The notes under the pieces are model-generated. The model was not told the origin of the DNA and searched no databases. It was given only the letters and a program-made list of their open reading frames with translations. This document shows, one piece after another, positions 33,047 to 46,388 of a stretch of DNA of 64,000 nt. Numbering within the stretch: position 1 is the first letter of the stretch; the number at the start of each line of letters is the position of its first letter. The position numbers were made by a program, and so were the translations under genes. This DNA is from Metarhizium brunneum (Eukaryota; Ascomycota; Sordariomycetes; Hypocreales; Clavicipitaceae): the NCBI RefSeq assembly GCF_013426205.1, contig NC_089425.1:3348001-3412000 (forward strand). The letters run 5' to 3'.

Positions 33047-34137
33047 CTACAAGTCCGATCTCGTCTTCTCAACGCCCCACGGCTCATCCAACAGGTTTGT
33101 CTGGCCCTTGCTGTTCTCGCACGTATCTCTGCCCGTCAGGGGCCCGGGCTTGGGGACATTGGCGGCGGCGCTGGCCTCGCCGGCGCTGGCTTTCAGGGCC
33201 TTGAGCAGGTCGACAACCGTCGCGGGCGTCAGGTCCTCGTAGTAGTCGTCGTTGATTTGGATCATGGGGGCGTTGACGCAGGCGCCGAGGCACTCGACCT
33301 CGATGAAGGTGAAGAGGCCGTCGGCCGTCGTCTCGCCCTGCTTGATGCCGAGGTGCTCCTTGATGGCCTTGACGATGACGTCGGATCCGCAGCCGCCCAG
33401 TTGGCAGGGGGTCTGCCGAGCGTTAGCAATCTAGAGAGTTTTTTGTTGCGAAAGGTAACCGTCGTCGCGGGAGCCCAGGAATTTTTCCCCGTTGGCTCCG
33501 GCGGACGTGTGAGGGGCCTGCGTACCGTTGTGCATGCCTGGACAAAGAACTTGCCCACGGGGCTCCGGTTGTACATGGTGTAGAAGGAGGCCACTTCGTA
33601 GACTCGCATGGGCGGCATCTCCAACAGGCGAGCGACCTCGTTCATGACACTGATGCTGGTGAAGCCGTGCTGGCGCTGGCCTAGGTCGAGCAGGGGCATG
33701 ACGGCGGCCTTCTTGTACTGCTCGGGATACCGCTTGAGGATCTCGGCGATGACGGTTTCATTCTCCTTGTTGAATTTGAAGGGGATATCGGGGTTGTTGT
33801 CCGCGGTATTTCGGTGCTACGGATGAGTATCAGCAATCGGCGTGCTCAAAGGTCATGTCCTCCGCTAGAGGCAATAATTGCCAAGTCACTGTCGGGTCTA
33901 GACACCTATCCCCTCTGCTCCTTCGAGTCTAATTGACATCTTGGAGGTCCGTAGCACACGAATTGGCTCGATCCCTCCGGGGGCGGGGAGACTGGGGCAG
34001 TGGACAAGACGTACAATCATCAAGGTGTCGCTCGGCCGGCAAGCTGTGATGGAGAAGGCGCGCGTTTGGGGCCGGGCCACGCGGGATGCAGTGCGCACAC
34101 ACGAGCGGAAGAGGAAGGGGGTGATCTTGCTCGCCAT
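33047..34137 (-). CDS. NUO-24: NADH:ubiquinone oxidoreductase 24 kDa subunit
   Basis: Three exons, 34137-34015, 33816-33526, 33412-33047, encode 259 aa in frame. This is the NDUFV2/NuoE homologue of the complex I NADH-oxidising arm in the mitochondrial matrix, which carries a [2Fe-2S] cluster. Residues 1-36 are a basic, Ser/Arg-rich mitochondrial presequence. The thioredoxin-like fold has the four cluster ligands in the right arrangement: Cys136 and Cys141 (ACTTTPC, formed exactly across the second intron) and Cys179 and Cys183 (ECLGAC). HRNT(A)[10 protein letters not shown] after the first junction is characteristic of the subunit. The ATG at 34137 is the first in frame. It is a functional partner of the CIA84 assembly factor at 60.3 kb. 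Confidence 0.96.
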
Positions 34138-34877
34138 TGTGAATTGATTGAGCAGCGTCAATGGCGGTCGTCGGCGGAGGGGAGGCGGCAGGGCGAAGAG
34201 GCGAGGGAGTTGGTGGTCTTGAGAGAGCTTTCTCCAGTCGAAATGTCGACCAGTCCATGACCACGCCAGACGTTTGGTGGTGCTTGCAAATGGGTTGCTG
34301 TGATTGGGTGGTCGGCTGATTATCGGTAATGTTCCGCCCTACGCGAGGAGCGAGACTTTGCATGTTTGTACAACATGAAGCAATCGAACATTTGAGTTGG
34401 AACGTCGAAAATCGTTCCTTGCCTCCGACGATAGAAATTGGGATCCTCTTGCTTATGAATGGCATTCCTCCGAACATTTTAGCCCAACTGAGAATACGAT
34501 GAACGGCAGCGCACTGTGAGGACAGGCAGCTTGGCCTAGGAACGTCCTCTAGCCCACCAACGACAGATGAGTTCATCAGCACAACTGCATTCATTTATCA
34601 TGGTTAATCCAACATTCGACTACTCTCCAAGTTCTGTGAATAAATATGCTATACTATTCGGTCAAAAGCCCACTCATTCCGAGGCCATTACCCATCACAA
34701 AACTCTCTTCAGTTGGACGCAGCTGCAAACACCAACTACCTTCTGCTACCAGAGATGGCCACTGTTTTCCACCACATTCTATCAGCGTGCCTTCTTATAG
34801 ACAACTGTCAATCAACGCTGTCTTACGTATCAGGAAAACAGTTACCCCAAACTTCATTACGTCTCAACTACCTGCAT
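34138..34877. other. Intergenic, no gene seen
   Basis: 740 bp containing the promoter of the complex I subunit gene and the 3' flank of the downstream oxidoreductase gene, both on the minus strand. No supported frame. Confidence 0.55.
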
Positions 34878-36328
34878 CTACTCCTCCAGCAAAGCCCTCA
34901 ACTCATCTACAAAGCTCAATCTCCCCCCAACCAACCGCTTCGCCCTCTCCGCCCTCTCCGCACTCGTCTCATACTCGATTGGTAAATCAAAACTCGCCTT
35001 CTTTCCCACTATCATCTCCGCCACTCTCACACCACACCTCGCAGCAGCCGTCATCCCATGCCCATTGTACCCAGCGCTTATCCATAAGTGACCATCTCCA
35101 CTACTGTCCCTCTCACCTCCAAACTCAGTAGGAACTCTACCAACCCAAGGATGGCCGTCATTTACGTAACCCATTATGCCCGTCCACTCGTACTGTGCGT
35201 CCAGCTGGCTCCTCTCTTCGTGGTCGGGACCACGCAACTTGAGACTCTGGCCAAGTTCGTGGCGAAGCTTCCGCCCAACGTCGGCATTTACGCTGCCGTC
35301 ATCCCAAATGCCCTCCTCGGCACCAGAGGCAGCATATCTCTCCCCGCCAAGGATGAGAATCCCGTCACCATCCCGCTGGATCAAATAGCTCTCGTGTCTG
35401 CCCCTTGCCCAGACATGCGTATGTTCAAGCGGCACATCGCCCGTCGGCGGCGTCAACCCCACAATTTGCCCGCGAACCGGCGTGATGATGCCCGTCATCT
35501 TGGGCAGCAGACAAGACGTGTAGGCGTTCGAGGCGAGGAGTACATCCTTGGCGGCAACCTGTCCCCTGCGAGTATGCACGATCCACCCATCGTCACAGTG
35601 TTGCAAATACTCGACCGGCGTGTTGGTCTGCATATTAAAGGTATCCGGGAACTCCCTCAGCAGACTCTCAAGAACCCACGCCACGAGCTTATACGGCCAC
35701 AGCTTGGCGGCGTGAGGCTGGTACACTGCAGCACAGGCCTGCGGGACACGAAGCGCCCTCCTCCCACGTTCGTCCTTGACGAGAATAGCCTTCTCTGCGA
35801 GATCAGGGTGGCTCGTCTTTAGTCGCTCGATAATCTCCTCCACGGCTGCCAGTACGTCGTCGTCAAATATGCCATGTACGCCGCCGACGGTATGCCAGTG
35901 ACAGGGGATTTTGTTCCTGGCTATAAAGCCCTTGAGGAAGTCGTATGTGCCCAGCTCAAACCGAGCAATGCTAGGTTTGGACCCGTACACCATGGGCTGG
36001 CAGTGGCCGCCATTCTGTGATCATTAACACACGTTCCGAGGATGTTTACGGGAGTGTGTATCAAGTATTCACTTACCCGGCCTGTTGCCCCCCAGCAGGC
36101 CTCTCTTGCTTCAAGAAGTAACACATTCCTTCCCTCATTTGCCAGCTCCCTCGCAGCAAAAGCACCCGTAATCCCACTTCCAACAACAATGACATCTGCC
36201 GCAGGGGGGAGCTTCTCCGTCGTTCTGTGACCGAGGAGTACAGCCGATGGCTCTCTATGCCAGTACGAGTGGGTGCTATCGGGCGTGGGGAGGCCAGATT
36301 GTCCCTTTTCCAACGTAGTCCCAGTCAT
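34878..36328 (-). CDS. FAD-dependent oxidoreductase (DAO family)
   Basis: Two exons, 36328-36077 and 36014-34878, give 462 aa. The N-terminal Rossmann motif VIVVGSGITGAFAARELA (Gly50, Gly52, Gly55) is followed by a glutamate-ended second strand (VLLLEAREACWGATGR) and NGGHCQP across the intron, which is the FAD-binding signature of the D-amino-acid oxidase superfamily (PF01266). The C-terminal part carries the second FAD contact, DGHLWISAGYNGHGMTAAARCG. This resembles the fungal branch related to bacterial gamma-glutamylputrescine oxidoreductase. The amine or amino-acid substrate cannot be told from sequence. No targeting signal or C-terminal SKL is seen (it ends LLEE), so it is probably cytosolic. 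Confidence 0.88.
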
Positions 36329-37467
36329 CGTGAGAACGGTAGGAAGGGAACTTTGAGCTAGGTAGGATGCTCGAGTATCGTGCGAACACACCTACTCACA
36401 CAAGTTCAATCAGGTGTTCAAGCAGGGGACAAGAACCACAACATACAACTATGAGCCTTGCATTTAGCAGATGCCGAGCTTTATATTTTTCAATATGAAA
36501 CCCTTTCAGTAGTCCGAGATGATCAGAATTGCAGTCAGAAATTACCTATTAGGTGGGTGCTATATGCAGGTAGTTGGGAGACTTTCTTGATGCAGCACAG
36601 TCCAGATGTCTGTCCTCTTGTGCAGACCCCTCACTCGCCGCGGCCTCATGTACCTACGTACCTCCACCAGCCCCGAGCGCATCAATAATACATTCGCTAC
36701 ATTGATATCCCGCATTCAACCACTGCCCGCTCCTGCTGTGGTACGCGCACACACATCACAACACATATAGCAAAGTTTAAAATGTTTAATGGGTCGTAAA
36801 ATCTTCATGCCATTTCATCATAGAACCATGACTAACAGATTCGGCAACCCAATGCCCCATGACGCCATTGAGATCCGTAATGCTCCTACCAACAGTACCA
36901 GTCACAAATACCCGCCTCCGCCCAACACAAAATATCTATATCTACATATTTTTGCGACAATCCAGACGCCTTGTACATCCCAAAAAAGACGAGGTTGAGA
37001 TACCTATATGAGCTTCTTTTCTCATAGCTGTATCTGACATCCCCAAGACCATGCTTGTCTTGACTAGGCTCTTGCCTACAGCATCATTTCGCCGAAGAAG
37101 TCCACCACAAGGAACGTCTTCTTCACCTCCGCAGCCTGACAACAGAAAACTCAAACAGACAAAAGCAATACCACACTCGCTTGTATAAGTATCACACATT
37201 TGATAGTCGTCAATCGCGTTTTTGGGTTGCGACGCTTGGTTCACCATCCAGTGGCAGCCATTTCTCATATCGTACTCCAAAGTTGCCGTTGCCAAGTATT
37301 AACTTGTACATATTCCAGTACAAGAGTCGCCAGTTTCCACATATCGATGCACCATCTCACTGGTGCGTAGGGTATATCTTGAATAATCGTAATAGGGGGG
37401 TTTGTAATATCCTTGTCAGGATAAAGAGCGCCAAGAACTTCTTCACTGCTTTCATATTCCTCCTTCC
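36329..37467. other. Intergenic, no gene seen
   Basis: 1.1 kb, promoter of the oxidoreductase gene and 3' flank of the kinase gene. No supported frame or strong repeat. Confidence 0.55.
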
Positions 37468-40400
37468 TCAGACGTCGGTCATTTCCGTATCGCTGTCATT
37501 GGCAATAGAAACGGGAAACATCTCAGCGGGGCCCCAGTTTCCTTCGTACACTGTTGCAGGTGCATTGCGGTGCTCAGCGACCCATCGAAGGCCTTCAAGC
37601 TCAAGGACTTGGTCGATTAGAGGGCGGGCTGCTGGTTCCTGCGCCGTCATCCATTTTACAATAGAGTCAAGCGAACTGGGGTGAAATGCCTCAAGCATGA
37701 ATTCGGGGGCCTGCTGTAGTTCTGATCGCTTAAACGAACCGAACAAGTTACTAGCACTTCTTGTTTTTCCTTCTTGAAGATCATCGCTGTGTGCAGACTC
37801 GGTGGGGTTTCCAATGGCATCCCTCTGGACTTCGAGTGAAGGTGTCCAGGTGAGACTAGGAACCTCGGATAGATCCCCTGATCTCAAGGCGATCCAGGTG
37901 GGACCGTTGTCTGGAAGTACCACGTTTGCAGCGGCCTCCAACGTCATTAGACCCAACGAGAAGACGTCAGCGGATTGACCGGCTTTGCCTTTGAGCATCT
38001 CGGGAGCCATGTATTCGCGGTCGCCCTCTACATCGACGCCTTCTGTTGACGTGCATGGCTGAGCCAGGCCGAAGTCACCAATCTTCAGCACTCCTTCAAA
38101 AGTGATGAGAATGTTTGCCGGTTTCATATCCAAATGCATAAATCCAGCATGATGGATCTCTTTCAATCCCTAAACCAGATATAGTCAGTAAAAATGCTCT
38201 CCTCCACTGTAGCAGCATACTCAACACGGTTACTTACCAAGCATAGATCTTGCAAAATCTTAAAGATGCGGAAATCGTCCAACCGGCCACCTCGCCCCAC
38301 GTTCCCTAGAAACTTCTCCAAAGTGCCCTCCTCACAAAATTCTGTCTGGATATAAAGGTGAAAGTTGTCTTCCCAATGATCAACATACTGAACAACGTGC
38401 TCGGCATGCGTCAATGCCTGAAGAGTGCGCACCTCGCGGAGCTTCGTCTCCCGATCTTTGTGTCCATAATAAGAGTGTCGGCTCTTCTTGACCGCAAAGA
38501 CTTGGCCCTTGGCAGGGCTGCGGCTGGCGCTGTGACTTGGGGTGGTATTGCCCAGCATAAATGCACTGACATGCTCAAGTTTGGTCACGCGGTACACGGT
38601 AGAGAACTCGCCCTTGCCTACTTGCTCAACTTTGTCAAACCTCGAGTACAGGCTAGCATCGATATCCAGGCTACTGGTACGGGCATTGACCGGTGTGACA
38701 AAAATGCTGGTGGATGATCGGAAGTCACGACAAGCGGTAGGAGTGACTGGTGGGGGCATGGTGTTGTCATTTACATTATCAGGCGCCTGTGAAATAGACA
38801 GACGGCTTGTATCCAAAGGAAGCAATGACTCTTGTGGTGTTTGAGGAGTCCTGCGGCCATCAACTGGGCTTCCTAAATGGTTCACAGCATGTTAGTAAAA
38901 TGGTCAGCCGGATATCACCAGGCGTGATGCTTACTAGTTGATTCCCGTGACGCCGCTGGTTTGACGGCAGAAAGCGGCAAAATGAATGTTCGGTTAGCAC
39001 TTGGGCTTTCAAGTGATTGCTCACTAAGATTGCTCAAGCTCGTGGTGAGAGTTGTCGTTTTGGTTGGTGTCGGCGGAATATCTCCATCGGAAATACTTGG
39101 CAGTTCGTTACTGTCGCAAAATAACTTTCTATCTTCGCCCTCTAGGCTTAGAATGCTGCCACGGCGCGAACTATGTGAAGCGGAGCCGCGTTGGAAAATA
39201 GAAAGTCCCTTGGCAGGTTGACCAAAGGTGTCGGGAGCTCGTGATGATGATGAATGGAAAGGTGTTGAAGGAAGGCCAGCGAAAGAGTTTCGGCTGTTAC
39301 CCTTTCTCTTTATTGCGCTGCCAACTGGAGGAGGGAATGTGGCAAAGGGATTAGTATGCTTCTTGCAAGGCGTGTCTGGCGGCGCAAGTTTCCTGTCGGC
39401 CTCTTCCTCAGGATTTCGATTAACCTTGGATATAAGGCCCGTGGAGTTGAAAGCGGCAATCCACAGCTGGTGGGACCGACTGGGCGTAGCAACAGCCTTG
39501 GTATGGTCATTGGTAGAGCGTGCAGTTGGTCTGGTTGCGTTCAGGGGCAAAGATCGGGAAAATATATGTGGTCTTGGCCTATCAGCAGCTTTAGGGCCCG
39601 GTGCATACCCAGAAGGTTCCTCTGTCAAGCTGTTGCCAGAGGTGGAGGTTGTGAGGGTTTTGGATAAAGGGTGAGGTTGATGTTGCCCTTTGTTGTCCAA
39701 TGGGTGAATGGAAGCATTAGGCAGAGGGCTTCCCGCATTGAATGGGCTGTCTCGAGGTACTGGGGGAGGAAGGAAATGATCTGTAGAAAGACGAGGGCGA
39801 TTTCGAACCGGTGTGGAATTATCACCGCCCATTTGTGCGAGTTGTCTTTCTCCAGTTCTTCGACCCCATGAGCCCTTCTCACCGTACCTCTGCTGCAAGG
39901 TTGACTTTCGCAGCGAAGAAGATCGCCTCGGAAGATTTGCTACCGGGCTGGGAGAAGAGAGAGGTTCCCGGTTTGAGTTAACAAGGCCATTGTTTGCTCC
40001 GGTTAGTTCATACTCTGATGCGTGCGGGTCCTCATGGATGTCGAAGCTTTGTGACGATGACGTGTTTGCGCCAAATATGTTGAACTCCCCAGATGGACCA
40101 AAACTGGCAACTCCATGTAAGCTACGCCGCTTTGAGGCCGGGCTGCCTTGATTAGGATAATCCAGGTTCATCGTCGCATCACTGCGCTTCAACGCGCCAG
40201 TCGTTGAGACCATGTAAGATTCACTGCTGGGGGTCTCCAAGGCCTTGAGTGCTGCGTATTGTGATGACCCTGACACGTCCAAGTGAAAGCTATGGCGTGA
40301 TGGTTTTTCTCCAGGGCTATGCGCGGATCGAGGCGATGACTTGTTGTCCTGGCCACGCGGGGTGGCTGACGTGGGTGAAGACGTAACCGATGGCTGGCCC

Positions 40401-40852
40401 GGATTACCAGAATCGGGAGCAGCACTGAAGGCTCGTTTGAGGGGACTCTTTGGTGAAGCCCGCGCACGAGCCAGCGGGCGAGATGACGTTGATGTTGTCT
40501 TGGCAGATTTGGCGGAACGCAACGACAGTCGAACACTTGGGCGGAGAGGAGTTAGAACAGATGATTGGTGAGGCGTTGATGCATGTGTTGACGTGATTGC
40601 TGGAGGAGCGGTTTGGGGTTGTGACGGTGAGATATATTGTCGCTGAGGAGTCGCGCCGAAACGTCGGCAAGGCGACTGGGGTGAAGCTTGTCGTGAGCTA
40701 TCCGAGCTTTGTGAGCTTGTTCGCGACAAGAACTTTGATGGTGATCGGGAGATGGAGCGTCTAAGACTGCGCACTGCCGACGACACGTCCATATGATGGG
40801 CATGTGTGGGTGACGGCAGAGCCAGTGTACCTCCACCGTTGGAGAAGGACAT
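37468..40852 (-). CDS. WEE1: WEE1/SWE1 mitotic inhibitor kinase
   Basis: Three exons, 40852-38935, 38872-38238, 38169-37468, encode 1084 aa in frame. The first 700 residues are disordered and very rich in Ser/Thr/Pro/Arg, with many SP/TP sites suited to CDK phosphorylation. The C-terminal kinase domain has a glycine loop VGKGEFSTVY (725-733), VAIK-type lysine 768 (FAVKKS), the catalytic loop HLDMKPAN (863-870), DFG (883-885) and GDREYMAPE. The Leu-Asp-Met-Lys variant of the catalytic loop and GDREY instead of the usual activation-loop APE context are hallmarks of the Wee1 family, which phosphorylates Cdk1 on the inhibitory tyrosine and delays mitosis. The nuclear/cytoplasmic location is inferred from the family. 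Confidence 0.94.
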
Positions 40853-42564
40853 TGTAGTGTTTATGAGGGTTACTGGAATGTAATCCTCAAGATTCCGGGG
40901 TTATCGCGAGACACGTTCCAGTCAGGAATGTCGCGTGTCAAGCTAATTCAAATGCGTGGTACGTATATAGACCTCCGGCTGTCCCACGTTTTCAATGTCG
41001 AGAATGAGTTGAATGCCGCCGTGATAACCTTGAGCTCAATCGGATTGCAAGACTTCAGACAGCCCACTTTAGGCTGGGTAAATGTGAGCAACCAGGGAGT
41101 TTGCGACAATAGAGTTTGAAGGCAGCAAGTCTTCCGTGCCAGCGCAAGCTTTTGTCTAGTCAATGCTGTATGTGACGAGACTTGGGCAGGTAGATTTGAA
41201 TGAAACCAGGCTGCCAGTGCTTGAATACCTAGGCAGGCCGATAAGATCAAAGGTAGAGTAGACGGCCCTTAGGCGTGCGTCGTCTGGTGTGAATGCACCA
41301 GCCGCGCAGGAGCAGAGGAAAGAAGAACCAGACGCAAAGAGTGTTGTCGGTACTCTGTTCGGGAGGTGAGTGTGGTTCGATCATGCGGCAGTTACCACAT
41401 GTTGCAGCTTCGCCCTTCTGCTCTCTTCCCAGTCTCCGTTCACCTCGCACTGCTCACTTCTGCAACAGCAGCTGCTCGTCTTTCTGCTTCGTCTCAACTC
41501 GAACTCAATGCGCATTCGATTCTCAGCGCATAGCGGGGGTCGAGAGTTGATCCGTGACTCATGGAAAGTCGCAGGACGACAACGTACCAAGGGTGCTCGT
41601 GCCGATGAAGAAAACATACATTACATACACAGCAGACGACTGGAATGTGAATGGAACATGTGGAGGGTTCAGTTGTTCAGGTGTTCAATGGGTGTGGGAA
41701 GGAACTGGGCCAGGAGGCCACGCTCGATTTTGCCTAGTTATCTATGGTATTGTGTGCAGAGAGTACTCCGTATGGCGCAGGCGCTGGGTCTGGCGCCTTC
41801 CGCAGAAGGAAGTGCAGGCACGGCATGGCTGGCTGGCTTGCTGGCTGATCTCGCAGTCGCGCCTGCCGGGGGCCTGCCGGTGGAGTGACGCATTTGTTTA
41901 CAATTATACCTAATCGGGTTAGCACAGCACGCGCTGAGACGCGTCCCTTGTTGGGCATCACAACCAAGAAACCCGCAACACGCCACCCAAGTCTTGGGTA
42001 CTTTCAAATGTTCAAGGCTGTCATGGGCCATCATGGCCACACAACTGGACGGCCAGTGGCAAGTCTGAATGTGCCATGTAGTACGTTCAGGTCCATGTGT
42101 GCGGCGCCTGTGATTATGTGCTGCACAAAGCCCTGTACAGCTGGTGTTTTGGAGTACGATACAATGCTCCGAGTGGTAGGTGAATGCTCGCACAAAGGAC
42201 AACGCCTCCCCTTGGATTGACCAAATACGTACCAGACTTGCTTCTATCTCGGTACCCTTGCCTAACCCCTGTCTTATCCAAGACTCAGACCCACGAGGCC
42301 TGCAACTACTCACTTTCTGCGTGGGTGCATCTTGAATCCCGGCCTCCCCGCCAATTGTGCCTCTTGTGGGCATGAGCACGAGGCTTTTGGAATGGTACTT
42401 TGGGCCACGGCCTCCTCTTCAGTCCCCCTCTTGGACATGGCCGAGAATCCGTTGGTCTACGGCATCCCTCATCCCAAACAACATTGAAAACAAAATTCTT
42501 GTGAACATCCGGTGTATCTAGTCTCTGACAGCGCGATCCACAACCCCTTTCCATCAAAAACCAT

Positions 42565-42604
<40 letters not shown>

Positions 42605-42607
42605 ACT
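42565..42607. repeat. ACT/GCT trinucleotide microsatellite
   Basis: About four ACT units pass into about ten GCT units. The surrounding frame has no protein-like character, so it is treated as non-coding. Confidence 0.85.
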
Positions 42608-42720
42608 ATTACCGCCTGCGAAGTTTACCGAGCGAGCCATTGCGACATGGTACGGAGGTCATGGTACGTGGTCCCGCTCGACGCGTCCCCATCCCATTGA
42701 GTGTGCGAAGGTGCAGGTTA

Positions 42721-42913
42721 TGTAGCGGACCCACTTTTTGTGATACATACTACTTAAGTAGATGCTTTTACCAGTATATTTTTTACGGTATAATAATGTG
42801 CTTTTATGTACATTTAAAGATAACTAGTACTTATATTCATGTATTATTTACTAGTAAAGATAAGTATATTTTAATAATTGGCTTCTTATTGGCCCTCATC
42901 TCGGTCCGCTACA
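42721..42913. mobile_element. Possible TIR element, family D
   Basis: A 193-bp AT-rich segment is bounded by a perfect 11-bp inverted repeat (TGTAGCGGACC left, its complement right). The interior has no coding capacity. No second copy and no clean target duplication were seen in the window, so this is weaker than families A and B. Confidence 0.45.
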
Positions 42914-45048
42914 AAAGCTGCACCTTGCACACTCAATGATGGATGGGTCAAGGGCGTGTGAATTCCAAAGCCTTGAGACCTCAGGGACCCCAGGGATCCC
43001 AACAGCCCAACTCTTGGGATATGGAGCTTGAGAGCTCGAGTTCCAGTGAGCCCCGACTTGCCCGCAGCCCACGTCTCTGTCAAGTCGGGACAAGACGCAC
43101 TTGCCAACCAGAGGTCACTGCGTGGCCTGTCGATCCTGAAGTCATGCACTCGGCTTGAACAACCGTGTCTCGCCTTTTTGTTGTTTTTCCTTTTCTTTTC
43201 GCCACACGCACTCGGAAAGAAGCCCCTGGGCCTGTCTGATGGCCTCGACCAAACGGCAAAAGTTGCAATTGTGGATCCGACATCTGTGTGTTGTCAGCGG
43301 GAGGCAGAGGCGTCTTTCGCGGGAACAGATCCGAGGGCCATCCCGCTGTCACGGGGCGAGGCGACTGTTTCCAACCTCTTACGTTGAAACAATATTCCCC
43401 AACCCCTCTTTCTAAACTGTTAGATCTTTAGTCATGCCTGGAGCGATTTTCCTTGTTCCTGAATTCTTGTCAGGGTATGTGCTAGTTGGGACGACATGGC
43501 GTCAAGGCGTGTTGATAAAAACAAACATCTCCCATCCCGCCCTCCACGGTATGGGGGCTTGAAATGGACCATGAGATTGCGACAAAATACTCCGTACTCC
43601 GTGCTTGGTAGAAACCCCCTAGAGAGAAAAAAATCGGCGCTTCGTCTTTACCCCTATCTTCGCCGGGTCATCTCGCTTCAGGGATGGTATTAGTCTGGGG
43701 CCGCCCCACGAAAAGCGCCATTCATTTTTCGCGGACAGGCTACCGATTGCATTTAGAACTGAATCAAACTTATCGAATTCCCCTCGACGCGGGCGGGTTC
43801 GTGACCCATGGCCATCGTGGTGGGAGGAACTACTCCGTACTTGACTTGCATTCGCGAGTCGAACAATGACTTGGGATCCTCGTCGTCTTCCCCCCTTCCC
43901 CTTCCCCTTGTCCCATCGCAAACTCCTGGCCCGCGATGCTCCTCCCGCTCAATCGCCCCTCAATAACGTGCGCCGCGGTGGCTTGGGACGCCAATTTCAT
44001 AAAAGAAGTATTGTTTTTTGTGTACCATGCACGGAGTATGCAATGGTGGAACCAACCATGAATCGCTGCTTTGACCACCATGTTATTGCACTTTTTTTAT
44101 GGGACATAACTCGTGGCTCAGCATGGCTGAAGTCTGCGCTGCATAAAACCTAATGAGAGCCCAGGCACACCGCAAAGAAATTATGGACTGCAGGAGGGTC
44201 CAGATGCATAGTAATGTAAGCAGAGCTATAATAATATTTCCCGCATCGTCGGTGAAGGCTGGCTGTGCGGTATAGTCCTCACCGCATTTCAGAATAAAAA
44301 ATAGTGACTCTGTTAGTCCGTGTTGTCTGGTGGTGTCAGACGAGAGAAATAGGGGTAACAACCAGGCCGTGTCCCTTGCGGAAAAGCCATGTGTCGACGA
44401 CGTGCTACTAGTAGTACTATGCAGGACAGTGTGTGTTAGTCAGGTCCGTGGGAGCCAGCAAAGTGTATGAATCAACCTTGCGTTGTATGCTACCCTGGAG
44501 CCTTGGTAGTTTCGTGGCTGTTCGCTGGTGTTCTCCTTGTGTGAGGTAAATTAGGAAATTCATTCCTCCATTGCACTTTGTTATACTTCATAAGCTCGGG
44601 CGGTGATGAATGGGACGGCACACCTTGGTGTCGGTGGCAGTGCGTACTGTCAATGACCACGTGCCGCATCCAGCTGTATTCCTACCTCGTGGTGGGAAAA
44701 ATGCAAGGGCATCTACCGACGTGGTGGTGTGTTGCGGTACACCCAATGATAAAACGAACCGCAACTTTACCGGAAACCGCGAAATCCCAGTCCAAAGGCT
44801 CTTTTATCACCAAGAATCAAATCATAGCACGGACATAGATGGAAGCATCACTTGCACATGACAAGTCAGCAAAGGCAACACAAAGTGGCACACTTATTGA
44901 TAATACGGACTATGCCTATGCCGCCTTTACATATGTACAATATTTACTCCACTATGCATTTAATGCTCCGCACAGATACACGCCATGACCATATTACAAT
45001 GCCGCATAATCCTCAGCTCACCGCGACAAAATCTGACAACACCATGTC

Positions 45049-46388
45049 TCAATATAACTCCGTTTTCTCCAGGTGAATAAGTCCGTTGGGTGGCTATTTT
45101 CCCAAATTAGCACAAGCACGCCACATGAAAACCCAAAGCACCGGACGGCATTGACTTGTGTATAGTATAACAGGCACAGCCAGGGTTAATAATAAACACA
45201 TGCAGGGGCTTCGCATAAAACGTACCGGGATAAACTGCCGCAGCTTAACGCCAGCTTGACTAAACACAGCTGCCGCCTCCTTGTCCATGCTGTACCCATG
45301 GGCGTACACAACCTCGCCGATGCCCACTTGGCAGATCTTGATGCTGCAAGTCAAGCACGGACACGTATCGCAGTAGAGCACGGAGCCATCCCTGATTCGC
45401 TCCCTACCCGCCTCGAGGAGGGCATTCTCCTCGGCGTGTATGCACAAACAGGTGGCGAGCCCGACGCCCGAACTGTTCCCCTCGTTGCAGCGGGGGCATC
45501 CTCCGTCGGCGCAGTTGCGGATGCCCCGCGGCGTGCCATTGTAGCCGGTGCTGATGACACGGCGCTCCCTCCCGACAAGGACGCACCCGACACGACGCTT
45601 CATGCAGTTGGAGCGCTGGGCCGCCAGCGACGCCAGGGCCATAAAGTACGTGTCCCAGCCGGGGCGGAGCCGGTCGGGGTTGGGGATGTCGAGCTTGCCC
45701 AGCGTGGCATACAGGTGGGCGAGCGACGACGACGTGTTGAGCAGCCTGACCGTGGCGCGGGAGATGAGGGGCTGGAAGCCGCCGTGGGCGTCGTATAAGT
45801 GAGCGTCGCTGCGGGAGACAAAGTCGTCGAGGGCAATGTCTGATTCTCCGGGCACCTTGGCTCGCTGCTGGAACCGCCGCCACCGGACGGTGAGGGGTGC
45901 GTCAATGGACAGGAGGAGGAAGAAAGGGCGGCGCACGAAAACGTCGAGCACGGCCTCGGTGGGTATGTCAGTTGTCACGAAGCGGCCTCGCCAGCGGAGA
46001 GTGACAAAGTCGAGGAGCGCTTCAGGTGAGGCGAATGTATGCTGTTCCGTTTGTGGCCTCAGCGTCAGTGATGTATCAGATGCAGAGTGGCGGCCGTTTT
46101 TGGTCGTGAGAGCACTGAAGTTCAAGGCACCGCTGAATGCCGCGGCCGACGAAGACGACTGGGAACTCGCAGATTCAGACGACGGGGTTTGCTCATCCCC
46201 GTTGGATGAGGTGCGGTTCTCCTTGGGCGGCTCCAGGTAGAGGTGTTTGAAGCCGTGGTGCTCAACGAGATATTGGGCGACGGTCTTCTTGCCTGAGCAA
46301 ATGCCTGCGTTTTGCGTTAGGACGAACAACGGGCTCACGCGCCCCTTCTGTGCAAATGATTCTCACCTCCGCAGATGCCGATAAGCAT
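45049..46388 (-). CDS. DCD1: Deoxycytidylate (dCMP) deaminase
   Basis: Three exons, 46388-46367 (22 nt), 46304-45226 and 45093-45049, encode 381 aa. The short first and last exons are supported by frame and by family ends: the N-terminus becomes MLIGICGGICSGKKTV, a P-loop-like start seen in fungal Dcd1, and the C-terminus becomes NGLIHLEKTELY. The deaminase domain carries the zinc site HAEE (about residue 295, ligand His and catalytic Glu) and CPCLTC (about 322, two Cys ligands). DTYFMALASLAAQRSNCMKR begins the domain. The enzyme converts dCMP to dUMP for thymidylate synthesis. The N-terminal 200 residues form a dephospho-CoA-kinase-like extension typical of fungal homologues, with a Ser-rich insert. 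Confidence 0.93.

Larger units (their letters stand above)
40853..45048. other. 4.2-kb gene-free interval
   Basis: Upstream of the kinase gene and downstream of the dCMP deaminase gene. No frame looks like a protein. It contains a trinucleotide repeat, a TIR element, and three TACTCCGTA copies (41764-41772, 43588-43596, 43831-43839), the middle one followed at once by a one-base variant. Fragments of decayed genes cannot be excluded by eye. Confidence 0.5.
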
